Below, piece by piece: positions 1 to 9,690 of a DNA stretch of 64,000 bases. The notes under the pieces are model-generated. The model searched no databases, was not told the origin of the DNA, and worked only from the letters and a program-made list of their open reading frames with translations. Every line of letters begins with the position of its first letter. Position 1 is the first letter of the stretch. Source of the DNA: Silene latifolia (taxonomy: Eukaryota; Streptophyta; Magnoliopsida; Caryophyllales; Caryophyllaceae); contig NC_133532.1 in assembly GCF_048544455.1 (NCBI RefSeq), forward strand, positions 12,774,948-12,838,947, in the 5' to 3' direction. A program made the translations under genes and the position numbers.

Positions 1-899
1 TAAGTTTGTATAATTAAATACAAGTTAATGTACAACATTAAAATATCTTTTTTTATTCTTAATGCAAATTAAATAACAATTAAACAGAGTAAATTTTATA
101 TTTTAGGTTTTTTTTGTTAGAATAATCTATATAAGACAAATAAAAATCACGCCATATTATTCTAATTTTTACTTAATCAATACAATATAATTAAAAAGCT
201 ATCTAAAACATAAATATTATTCCATGTGACACTTTTACCATTAATTTGTAATTAGCATTTGATTATAATACAACATTGATGAATAATTTTACTCCAAAAA
301 AAAATATATATTGAATGATAATTGAATTAGTGACTCGCCAAAAAGTAAAAAGGCCTATGTGAATTGGTGTTTGTCAATTATAAATCATTATTTTATTAAA
401 AAAAAACATATCACGTATATATTTTTTCAAACATAAGGAAAAATGATTGAAACAAGCATTAAACATCAAATATATTTTGAATTTTTTTTTTAGAATATAT
501 GTTACGGTTAAAATCATCGTTTATTTTTTTCAGCGTTTATAATTTTCACCATATTATTTCAAGATAAAGTTCTCCATTCAGTCTACCTTGAATTGGAGTT
601 TGCAAATAAAAATATACAAATTTCTATTTTGAAAAACCTTTTTTATGTCGAATTAAGTACATAACCCAACTGTTTTTAATGAAAAAACAATAATAGATAA
701 AAATGACCGAGATAGAGGAAGCATAATAATAAAATAGAATAAGAAAATGGAAGACAACCACAACAACAACAATAACAATATTTGTGGCAAAATATTAATA
801 AACATAATAATATTCATGACAAAATACTAATAATCTGTGGCAAAAGTTTAGTATATTGTGGACATATACATAACACAAATATATTTTGACAATATAGTA
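1..899. other. AT-rich intergenic DNA
   Basis: I see no gene here. The stretch is very AT-rich with many short A and T runs and no open frame of note. Part of it may be the body of the Helitron whose 3' end lies at 1035, but I could not find the 5' end of that element. Confidence 0.5.
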
Positions 900-1035
900 T
901 GCCAATATATGTATTGATTAATACTTTTTTTTCTTACGATAACATTTTGTCTCGTAGACAAATGCGATCGGGCTTGTATAACACCACTAATGTGACAACA
1001 TAGTAAACCGTGAATTTCACGGGTAATAGACCTAG
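900..1035 (+). mobile_element. Helitron 3' terminus
   Basis: A short palindrome, CCGTGAATTTCACGG at 1008-1022, is followed after nine bases by CTAG at 1032-1035 and then T. A small hairpin about ten bases before CTRR, with a T next to it in the host, is the standard 3' end of plant Helitrons. The start given is nominal because no 5' TC end was recognised; it may lie outside the window. The element is probably non-autonomous, since no Rep/helicase frame is visible. Confidence 0.5.
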
Positions 1036-1169
1036 TTTGTAAATAAAAGTTATTATTTTGGTATTGTTTACTAATTATTGATTATGTTGATACTTTTTAT
1101 AGAAAATGGTCTTTATATTGGTATTGTTTATCAATTTACTTTTTAAGAGTAATGGCATTGGTGCTTAAG

Positions 1170-1559
1170 TTGATTGTTCAAAAGTCAAGTTGGTTGTTTT
1201 AAAGCCGTGGATAGTAAAAAAAGTGCGTGAATTTCTTGACGGTCGTGAAGATGAAATAGCTACTAACTACATCTTTAATCTTCTGGAAGGAAAGGTATTC
1301 TTCTGTAGCCTGTAATATTACGTGTTATATTCCACATGTCCAATGATTTATTCTACTAAGGTTTCCAAAATCGTTTTGCCTTGATTTATGGCGGAAAATT
1401 AACAAAGAAGACTTTCAAAGTGAAGTTTCAGTTTTCTTGAATGCAAATTCTCATCAATTTGTAGAAGAACTTTGGCCGTTTCTGAGTAGTGCCCAGAAAC
1501 ATGTTGGCGGCCTTCCAGCAGTATTGCATTATTCTTCAGATGATGAAACCAAAAAACAG
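1170..1559 (+). pseudogene. PWI-domain (SRRM1-like) gene fragment, two exons
   Basis: Two exon-like blocks encode consecutive parts of a PWI domain, the nucleic-acid-binding fold of SRRM1-type splicing factors. Block 1 (1170-1294, acceptor AG at 1168-1169, donor GT at 1295) reads VDCSKVKLVVLKPWIVKKVR and goes on through NYIFNLLEGK. Block 2 (about 1379-1559, donor GT at 1560) contains FLNANSHQFVEELWPFL and then SSAQKHVGGLPAVL. The KPWI, NYIFNLLE and FLNAN-ELW-SAQ patterns fit the family well. No start codon, downstream exon or SR-rich tail follows, so this is a stranded fragment. It may have been carried by a transposon or left by a local deletion. Domain identity is fairly sure; status as a dead fragment is inferred. 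Confidence 0.6.
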
Positions 1560-2110
1560 GTTTGATCATCTGTTCGATTCAAACAACATCAGTTCGTTCT
1601 TAATTTCTTATGTATTCAGTTTTTTTTTATTTTGAATACATATAATACTATTCCATATGAAATATCTTGAAATAATTAAATTATAGTTAATGCGTATTTT
1701 TTTATTATAGTTTTTTTAGTTAATTAATTTTAAAGTTAATGGAATATGGATGGATTTTTAAAGAAATAAGTGAATTAAATTAATGGAATATAATAATAAA
1801 TTGATACCATGTCATATTAGTTTGTCAAGTCATATTGTTATTGTGTACGTGACTTTTCTTCGACCCATGTGACATTGTCTACGTGACATTTTTAGGCTAG
1901 TCTTTTAATAATATTTTATAGATATCCTTTCTTTCCATTTATACACTCACTTACATTTCCTCTTTAATCAATGACTATCTCTCTCCCTAAAATGTAAAGT
2001 AATTTTCTACATTTACCCTCCATTTACCGACAAAAACTCTATTACTTAACTTATGGCTTCCCAAAAAAACATCTTCATAGTTATTATTTGTCTAAACGAT
2101 TTTTCCTACC
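1560..2110. other. AT-rich intergenic DNA
   Basis: No gene or clear repeat is visible. It separates the PWI fragment from the fold-back element. Confidence 0.5.
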
Positions 2111-2506
2111 CAATGTTGTCAGAATCGGGGATTCTACTTTGGATCGATGATGCCTCACAGGATCGGATCGTGGGATCGGATCGTAGAATCGTACGATTCT
2201 ACGATTCTTGCTAATGTAGCTATGATTGATGGTAGGGATCTCTAAAATACTTAAAATAACATAAATAAAGTACTGATTATATAATAATAGCGGCCATAAT
2301 AGTGTTTTGGTACAAAAGAAGCGATAATTTAACCGTTAATGTTACCATTACTACAATTAAGGTGTACAATAATAAAAAAAAGAAGTGCTACCCTGCCAAA
2401 AACAAGTAATACTTATACCAGCACTAATTTTTAAAGGATGTTAAGATTTACAATGTTATATTGTCATCAAAATGATCCATACACAAAAGCATTAGACGTC
2501 AATTCA

Positions 2507-2911
2507 TCATAGGTCGTAAGCGAAGCTTCCATCATCCACATCATCATTTCCCAAGTGATGACCAGTTTTACTCCTGCCTGTTTGGTGGTGGTCAGCGACA
2601 TCATCAAAGCCATGGCCACTGGACATCATATCAAAATCATCGACATGATCAAACTCATTGGAACCAACAAGAGTTGCTGCAACTTCTTCTATCAGTTCTA
2701 TGTCATCCTCACTTATCTCCTGGTACTCGACATTTTCATTAAAGCATCTAGTTGCATTCAAATCTTCATTGATGTTCTCATCCCCAGTTCGTGATGTTCC
2801 CTCCCGTGCATATCTCCTTGCCGCTCTGTCTAGCACGTTTAACCACGCCCCATCAGAAGGAAGAAGAGGCTCCTCCCTCTCCGTTATCCACTCATCATCC
2901 CAGTTCGAATT
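2507..2911 (-). pseudogene. Acidic transposase C-terminal tail, left arm
   Basis: The open part (2507-2836) encodes 109 residues. It is rich in D and E, with blocks EISEDDIELIEEVAATLVG and HVDDFDMMSSGHGFDDV, and ends GSFAYDL. It is the inverted twin of the tail in the right arm. The shared region extends inward to 2911 in a shifted frame. No catalytic RNase-H-like core of a hAT transposase is present. I infer a hAT tail from position next to the terminal repeat, not from a recognised domain. Confidence 0.45.
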
Positions 2912-3067
2912 AAAACATCTCTATAACCAACTCAAAATTAAAACATCTTATGTAACCTTTATGACAAGATCAAGGTAACCTAATTTGGTGCAAAGTTTTT
3001 GCCCCAAATCAAGTCTCGAAAACATCTCATGTTTCCTTCCTTTATCACATCTTGTGGAAGAAAACCA

Positions 3068-3472
3068 ATTCGAACTGGGGATGATGAGTGGATAACGGAG
3101 AGGGAGGAGCCTCTTCTTCCTTCTGATGGGGCGTGGTTAAACGTGCTAGACAGAGCGACAAGGAGATATGCATGGGAGGGAACATCACGAACTGGGGATG
3201 AGAACATCAATGAAGATTTGAATGCAACTAGATGCTTTAATGAAAATGTCGAGTACCAGGAGATAAGTGAGGATGACATAGAACTGGTAGAAGAAGTTGC
3301 AGCAACTCTTGTTGGTTCCAGTGAGTTTGATCATGTCGATGATTTTGATATGATGTCCAGTGGCCATGGCTTTGATGATGTCGCTGACCACCACCAAACA
3401 TGCAGGAGTAAAACTGGTCATCACTTGGGAAATGATGATGTGGATGATGGAAGCTTCGCTTACGACCTATGA
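3068..3472 (+). pseudogene. Acidic transposase C-terminal tail, right arm
   Basis: This is the plus-strand twin of the left-arm tail. The frame runs from DDEWITEREEPLLPSDGAWL through DRATRRYAWEG and EISEDDIELVEEVAATLVG to GSFAYDL, with the stop at 3470-3472. An open frame extends back to 2999, but the first part lies in the unpaired centre and has no twin, so it is probably not transposase. The tail differs from the left copy at only a few residues. It cannot be active without the missing catalytic part. Confidence 0.45.
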
Positions 3473-3866
3473 TGAATTGACGACTAATGCTTTTGTGTAT
3501 GGATCATTTTGATGACAATATAACATTGTAAATCTTAACATCCTTTAAAAATTAGTGCTGATATAAGTATTACTTGTTTTTGGCAGGGTAGCACTTCTTT
3601 TTTCATTATTGTACACCTTAATTGTAGTAATGGTAACATTAGCGGTTAAATTATCGCTTCTTTTGTACCAAAACACTATTATGGCCGCTATTATTATATA
3701 ATCAGTACTTTATTTATGTTATTTTAAGTATTTTAGAGATCCCTACCATCAATCATAGCTAAATTAGCAAGAATCGTAGAATCGTACGATTCTACGATCC
3801 GATCCCACGATCCGATCCTGTGAGGCATCATCGATCCAAAGTAGAATCCCGATTCTGACAACATTG

Positions 3867-4985
3867 ATTAAATCTCATTAAGGAATATGCATGGGATATT
3901 CATTGGCAATACTTGTCAGCTGATCAACGTATATCGGTAACGATTGGCCGACTAGGGTTTGACGTTACTGTCGTGAGACGGCGGTGTTCAGCTGATCCCT
4001 TTCAATCACACCTAAAGGAACGAGCCCCAACAAGAAAGCTAATTAATTGTATGAGATACAGTTTAATTAGTCCCTTGATAAATTGACTAAAAAGTTAGTC
4101 GATTAAATTGATTTATAGAGATATCGAGTTGTGAACTCGAGGTGCGGAAATTATTATTTAATTATGCGATAACTGAATAATAAATTATTTGAGACGGGAA
4201 TTAATGTTTAAACGGTTAATTGTTAACTTAGTACTAATTGACTAATGTGATTAGTATTGGTACGTAAAATATATGTGTAGCTGTACATGTATATTTATGG
4301 AGTGTTTTAGACGAATTTAATTGGGAAGCATTTAAACATAAATCGATATTTAAATAAAATTTACACGTATTTGTGCGACAAATATAAGAATCAAAATGGA
4401 CCCGTAAATAAGTCATTTTGGACCGTGTAAGTGGATGTGGTAGTGTGTGTGTTGCTTTAAACACCATCATTTCTCTTACACATTTGACTTCCCCATAATT
4501 ACTCTTCCCTCCTACACAACACTAGTGTTGTTCTTTTTCTACTCAACTTTTGCATGTGGAAAATTCTAGTGTGTTCCTCTCTCTAAAATCCTCAAAAATT
4601 AGAAATAAAATACTAAGTGTTAGTATTATAAATCTAATATTTTTACTAATTGTTAGTATGTTTTTCAAGGGCAATCTTGTATAATATCTAGTTAATATTA
4701 GTAAGATTTTGGGGTAAGTTCTTGGGTGCTTAAGAAAGGAGGTGTTCTATCTTGGACACTTGAAGATGGAGAATCTTGCCATTTATTTTACGCTCAAGAA
4801 CAACAAGATAGGAGATCTTGTTGTGCCCAAATACTACCATTACTCATTGTAAGAAAAAATTATTTTTTCCTCTTCTTTTATATTTTTAAGGCTTACATAT
4901 TACATGCATATTACATAGATCCAAAGATTTTTAAAATAAAGAATCTTGATAACCTAATTAGAGAGGTCTAATTTGGGGTTAGGGT
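3867..4985. mobile_element. Possible solo LTR or LTR fragment
   Basis: The stretch has the look of an LTR: no coding capacity, a pyrimidine-rich leader-like part at 4480-4580, and an AATAAA-type signal near 4938. I could not define TG/CA ends, a target duplication or a primer site, so family and limits are uncertain. Confidence 0.3.
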
Positions 4986-5049
4986 CTTTCAAGGCGAGGG
5001 TAAGAAGACGTCGAGGACTTGTTCGAATGAATAACACTCAGTCATTGTT

Positions 5050-6434
5050 TTATCTCCGATTACTCAGCTAGTTGAGCTAGTTAGCCGCACTCTGAGATTA
5101 GAGTTATTTTCAAGCATCCCTCATAAATGCGATAGCAGCAAGTTAAAGCCTCATTCCATACTCCCCGCCCCCATAAAACTCGATGCCCATTCTTAATAAT
5201 TCCCAAATTCGTATATTAATCAACTTAGAAAGATAAAATTGACTAAAAAGACTTTCTTTACCCATAATAATTCTTTAAGCCTATTTTAAGAGCTTGATTG
5301 AAGCAGCTAATGTTCCGAATTCCAACCCTTACCCCCATAGTTTTAGGCATCCTTCGGAAGTTCTTTTTACATCAATGTACACCATGAAATGATTTGAGGC
5401 CTACCAATAAAAAAACTGATAACAGAGATTTAATCTTGTTTGCCATTTTTACCCGTATTTTGAATAGCGATAGAACAAAAATTGAGAGGGTGGATAAAAC
5501 AGATTAGATCAACGTAAATCTACATGCCACAGACAGAAAAATATTGTTCTAAGTAGAGGTGCATTGTTTAACATTCTCAACGAGATTGTTAAAAATCTAC
5601 TTTTTAGAGTGACCAGAATTAGTGGGGAGTCCTAAATACTTCCCAATATTATTATTTGGAGCATGTTCTAATGTTTTAAGCCCTTCAGATGTGCTTGCAA
5701 GAGTAGTACTCGGGCTAAACAAGATTCTAAATTTCACCAGGTTAATGATTTGGCCGGATGCAGAGCAATAATCGTCAAGAATGCGCCTTAAACAACTATA
5801 TACGTTTGAAGCTCCCTTTTTAAAAAAAAAAATATAGTCATAAAAAACAGAAGGTGTGAAATCACAGAGATGTCAATACCAACTTAATACCTTTAATCCA
5901 TCCATTATCCTAAACCTTAGAAATAGGTTTTCACAAAAATTCCATACATATAGATTGAATAAATAAAGGGATAATTTTAATTAATTTGATCAAATAAAGG
6001 GATAATAGATCTTCTTGACGAAGTCCATTTAGGCTTTAATTCTGGTAATGGCGATACATTAATAAGCACCTCATAAGATAAATTCAAATTATAAGATTAA
6101 TCATTCTATCAAGTATCCCAAGACCTAAGGTATTCAATACGGCTCTAAATTTATTTTATCTCACGCGATCACAAGTCTTGCTCATATCTGCCTCTCCCTT
6201 TATATTACCAACTTTATGTTACGAAATATTATGAATGGCTTCATGAGTAATAAGAATATTATTTTCAAAATGTCTACCATGAATGAAAGCATTTTAGAAT
6301 TGATCCCGGCAATGGTGACCATGGTTTTAGATAATTATCTATTTGTGATAAATTTGGTAATAATCTTCATTATGATATTATACGGTCTGGAATTATCAAC
6401 AGCCCCCGGAGTATTGCATTATGGCACTAACATA
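5050..6434 (-). pseudogene. Old LINE reverse transcriptase remnant
   Basis: Read on the minus strand, the decayed frame gives L1-type reverse transcriptase landmarks in order. A block near 6150-6200 resembles DMSKTCDRV (KAYDRV motif). GLRQEDPL lies near 6015-6035, SASGQIINLVKFRILFSPS near 5690-5770, and GKYLGLPTNSGHSKK near 5590-5645. Further on comes a block like the usual GGLGFRNF-FNQALL segment near 5290-5350. Many stops and frame changes make it a dead copy. Its upstream part continues at 7107-7376, beyond a younger LINE insertion. Confidence 0.65.
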
Positions 6435-6449
6435 ATGAAAAAAACGGTT

Positions 6450-7105
6450 ATCAGTAAAATTATTATTTTATGTAATAATAGCATTAAGATCTGGAATGAG
6501 ACTAGACATAAGGATCTCAACAATCCCGAAAAAAACAAGTCCACTAGAATCAATTCTAGTAGGGAAGAAATCTGGTGGGAAAACCTAGAAACGATTTCCT
6601 AAAGTTGAATTTTGACGGTTTGAAAATAGAAGGCAATAAAGCTGCTTTAGGATATTGTATAAGATATCATAATGGTAAAGTCCTTGTGTTAGGAGCAAAA
6701 AAGTGCGGATCTAATAGTATTCTTGTTGCGGAAGCTCTTGCTTTTAAAGAAGGTGTTTTTAGCCACTAAACAGTTAGTAATCTCAAAGTTAATTGTGGAG
6801 GGTGATAATTTATGTGTTATTAACTCACTTCGTAGTACTTGACAAATTCCTTGAGAAATCTCTAGTATTATCAAGGATGTGAAATTAGACTTTCATTTGT
6901 TCGATGAAGTGTTAATTAAACATTGCTTTCGTGAAGTCAACAAGGTTGCTGACTTCATGGCTTCTATTAGACATTCATGTCCAACTCTTTTGAGGTGGTT
7001 TGAAAGCCGGTGGCTTCAACTTACCTCACTCATTCGAAAGGATGAGATAAGTTGGTCCTACCCTAAAGGATCAACCTAATTTTCTTTCCTTATCAAAAAA
7101 AAAAA
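6450..7105 (+). mobile_element. 5'-truncated LINE with RNase H domain and poly(A)
   Basis: This is a 656-bp plus-strand LINE tail inserted into the older minus-strand LINE. It encodes the linker and RNase H region: LKLNFDGLKIEGNKAALGY at about 6603-6655, then LIVEGDNLCVINSLR and HCFREVNKVADFMASI, ending GST and a stop at about 7079. A poly(A) tract follows at 7095-7106. The 14-15-bp target duplication ATGAAAAAA(A)CGGTT lies at 6435-6449 and 7106-7119. A few stops interrupt the frame. It is dead on arrival because endonuclease and reverse transcriptase are missing. Confidence 0.8.
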
Positions 7106-7106
7106 A

Positions 7107-7376
7107 TGAAAAAACGGTTCATCTCCTTCGGAATATAACCAGAATTAAGGGCACTGACCGCATCATTAGTCACATACGCCTTCACAAAATGCCAACATTT
7201 GTGAAAATATAGCAAGTATCATCGGGACCAGGGTAATTTGAGGGGCCTTAATTTAAAAAATAGCTCTTCTGACTTCCAAATTTGTTGAGGTAATCGACAT
7301 CCTTTCATCTTCAAAATTCACCGCAGAAAAGAGAGAAGCATAGACAAAGTATCACAGGACATCTTGATGGTGCACA
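7107..7376 (-). pseudogene. Old LINE remnant, start of reverse transcriptase
   Basis: Minus-strand translation gives a segment like FHKCWHFVKAYVTNDAVSAL followed by NSGYIPKEMNRFF. This is the family's FFxxxW...LNSGxIPKExNxTFI block just before the LIPK motif. The block continues across the young LINE into 6434 and below, so this is the same copy as 5050-6434. The LTR retrotransposon at 7382 interrupts it on the other side. Confidence 0.6.
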
Positions 7377-7381
7377 TAAAT

Positions 7382-8704
7382 TGTAATACCTCGGTTTCTA
7401 AGTTTGTTACTCAGCCGAATATGGCTTACTCGGCCGAGTAAGGGTGTCGTGTGTTTCTGGACTGTTTACTGCCCAGGAATACTCAGTCGAGTATGGGAAT
7501 ACTCTCTACTCGGCCGAGTATACTCTATACTCGACCGAGTATCCGGTCTGACGGGTAATATTTTCCGCGGTTTGATTTAGAAAGGATGAGAGTTATATTA
7601 AGACGCGTTTTACAGTTTCTAATTATTTTACAAAACCTAAACTACACAACGTAACTCTAATCCTCTCCAAATCTCTCTCTCATTTACGTGGATCGTTCGT
7701 GAGTCTAGTTCATCTTTCTTTGCGTCGATTGTGTCGGTAAGCCTCTGATTTCATGAGTCTCATTAATTTGTCTTTTAGGGTTTTGCCCTAATTTGTGATT
7801 TGGGGGTTTAGGGTTTGGTCATCATATGTGTGTTGATTGTGGATTATCGTTGTTGTAGGTGACGATGTGGTATTTGTTATGCATTTGTATGATTGATTGC
7901 AGCGTAGCGGATTGCGAAAAGGTAGGGTTTCCCTACTGAGTTCCTGTTTAATTGATTTGAGATTGTTTTGTTGTACTGTGTACGATTGTCTGCCTGGTGA
8001 TCATCGTTGAAGTGTTGGTGCGGTTTTGGTGTGGTGGTAGTGTTGGTGTTGTGATGATTGTGGTGGAGTCACTTGTGGGAGTGGCTTCACACCCTAGTTC
8101 GCCCTCCGTGGAACCCGCCACGTGAGGGGATGTGCACATTAAGGGACAGGGATATCGCTCGTTGATGAGCGGGACTTAGGTGGGGATTGGCTGCGGTCCC
8201 TCACTGGCGGCAAGGATTACCTGTTGCGATGGGTAATCTGGCAGGGCTACTTAATTCGGTGTGTAGTTGGTTACTGTGTGAGATCGGGAGACCGGAGGAG
8301 GAGGATGATCAACTGGTTGCTTATTGTACCTGTCTTACTTTAATTATTCAGTAACTGATCCCGTTGTTTTTTTATAAAATTTGTGGTGATCCATTCGGGG
8401 ATGGTGAGCAGATTGTGATAGGTGATGCAGATGGTTAGCTATGGGGCAGTCATGGGGAGTCATCATTTCGAGTCTAGCTTCCGCTATTACGAGTTTAGCT
8501 GTCTTTGATTTCAGTTGTATTGAGATCCTTATACATTTATTTTTAGTTGGTCTGAGATAATGTAATAGCTAATTCTTTATACTTTAATAAATAATGTTTG
8601 GAATTGGTAACTTTGATATACTAACCTCGGGAAACCGAGATGGTAACATCCTTTCATGCTAGGGTAGTCCATGGTAAGGTACCTTGGTATGAGGGGGTGT
8701 TACA
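7382..8704 (+). repeat. 5' LTR of the 7382-13896 element
   Basis: It starts TGTAATACCTCGG and ends GTGTTACA, 1323 bp. The first 160 bases hold several 14-bp palindromes of the type TACTCGGCCGAGTA (7427-7440, 7507-7520, 7528-7541, and a weaker one at 7480-7493). Confidence 0.93.
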
Positions 8705-8707
8705 AAG

Positions 8708-8719
8708 TGGTATCAGAGC
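8708..8719 (+). other. Primer binding site (tRNA-iMet)
   Basis: TGGTATCAGAGC lies three bases after the end of the 5' LTR, the usual place and sequence for priming by initiator methionine tRNA. Confidence 0.9.
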
Positions 8720-9489
8720 CGACGATTCCGGCACCTAAAACTAATGAACCCAATGAACTTAGGGAGTCTAAATAAAATGAACCCGGGGAGAGTTGTTTGG
8801 AGTTACCGCAAAGACTTGGGAGATGTCACGAAGTCGCATTAAGGCCCTTACGATCTCTAACCGGTCACATGGGGGAGTCTTGGAAACTGTTGTATGTCGA
8901 GTCATGTATGTGTAGTACTTGTAACTTGAATTTTGTGAAATGGTTGGATGAGATGGTGAAAGTGATGGAATATGGTAGTATATGAAAGGTGGATTCTGAA
9001 TTCGTATATGATAGATCTTGAGCATAAAGTATGTTGAGCATGTTACATGTTTTATACGATCTTAAGCATGAAGTATGGTAGTGGTACATGTGTATATGAA
9101 CGTGATGATGTTAATGTTTGGTTTGTTGGTAGTAGCATGTGATTACGGTCATGCGTCTATATACATGAATGTTGTGTTTAATTTTCATGTGGGTATGATA
9201 AAGGTTCACCTATGTACTGGTTTTCTTGAAGTATTGGGTCGTCATTGTTTGCTTTATTCATGTTTAAGTTGTGTTGTTATGAAAAATTGATTTGTATGAA
9301 AATCGATTTTTGGAAGGGTTGTCTTAAAACTGTCATAAGTCGATTTCTAGAAATGATATTGCTGTAATTCCAATTGAAGGTGATAGCTTGTCCTCTTACG
9401 ATTCTAATAATAGGTCACACGCCCAAAATGACCAAGTAACGAGTGAGATATGACTGTTTTACGAAAACTGGACGATGATGAGAACTGTG

Positions 9490-9690
9490 TCGGTACTCGG
9501 CCGAGAAAGGTAATACTCGACCGAGTAAGGGCTAATCGGCCGAGTATTCCCAATACTCGACCGAGTAATCCTCTGTGACAATTGTGTTCGCTTCTGGAGT
9601 TGAAAACTCGTCCGAGTAATATAGTTACTCGACCGAGTATCCTGTACTCGACCTAGTATGCCATGTACTCGACCGAGTACTTCTTTGGGC
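9490..9690 (+). repeat. Cluster of TACTCGRCCGAGTA palindromes
   Basis: About eight perfect or near-perfect copies of the 14-bp palindrome TACTCGACCGAGTA or TACTCGGCCGAGTA occur within 200 bases of the retrotransposon interior. They are the same motif that clusters in both LTRs. Spacing is irregular, so this is neither a simple tandem repeat nor a CRISPR array. Confidence 0.85.

Larger units (their letters stand above)
2111..3866. mobile_element. Fold-back element made of two inverted hAT-like ends
   Basis: Two arms of about 800 bp (2111-2911 and 3068-3866) are inverted copies of each other with only about 1 percent difference by eye, separated by a 156-bp unpaired centre. Each outer end starts CAATGTTGTCAGAATC and carries GATCGGATCG-type repeats. 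A perfect 24-bp palindrome lies at 2181-2204 in one arm and at 3774-3797 in the other. Each arm also holds the same acidic protein tail. The ends and the tail suggest one end of a hAT-type DNA transposon copied in inverse. No target duplication is obvious at the outer edges. A transcript across it would fold into an 800-bp hairpin. Confidence 0.75.

Noticed and set aside
7801-7820. Telomere-like GGGTTTAGGGTTTGG in the LTR (again near 13003-13018)
   Set aside because: Only about two units, present in both LTRs at the same place, so it is part of the LTR and not a telomeric remnant.
9490-9690. CRISPR-like look of repeated palindromes
   Set aside because: Spacers are irregular, the repeats are 14 bp and the setting is a plant retrotransposon.
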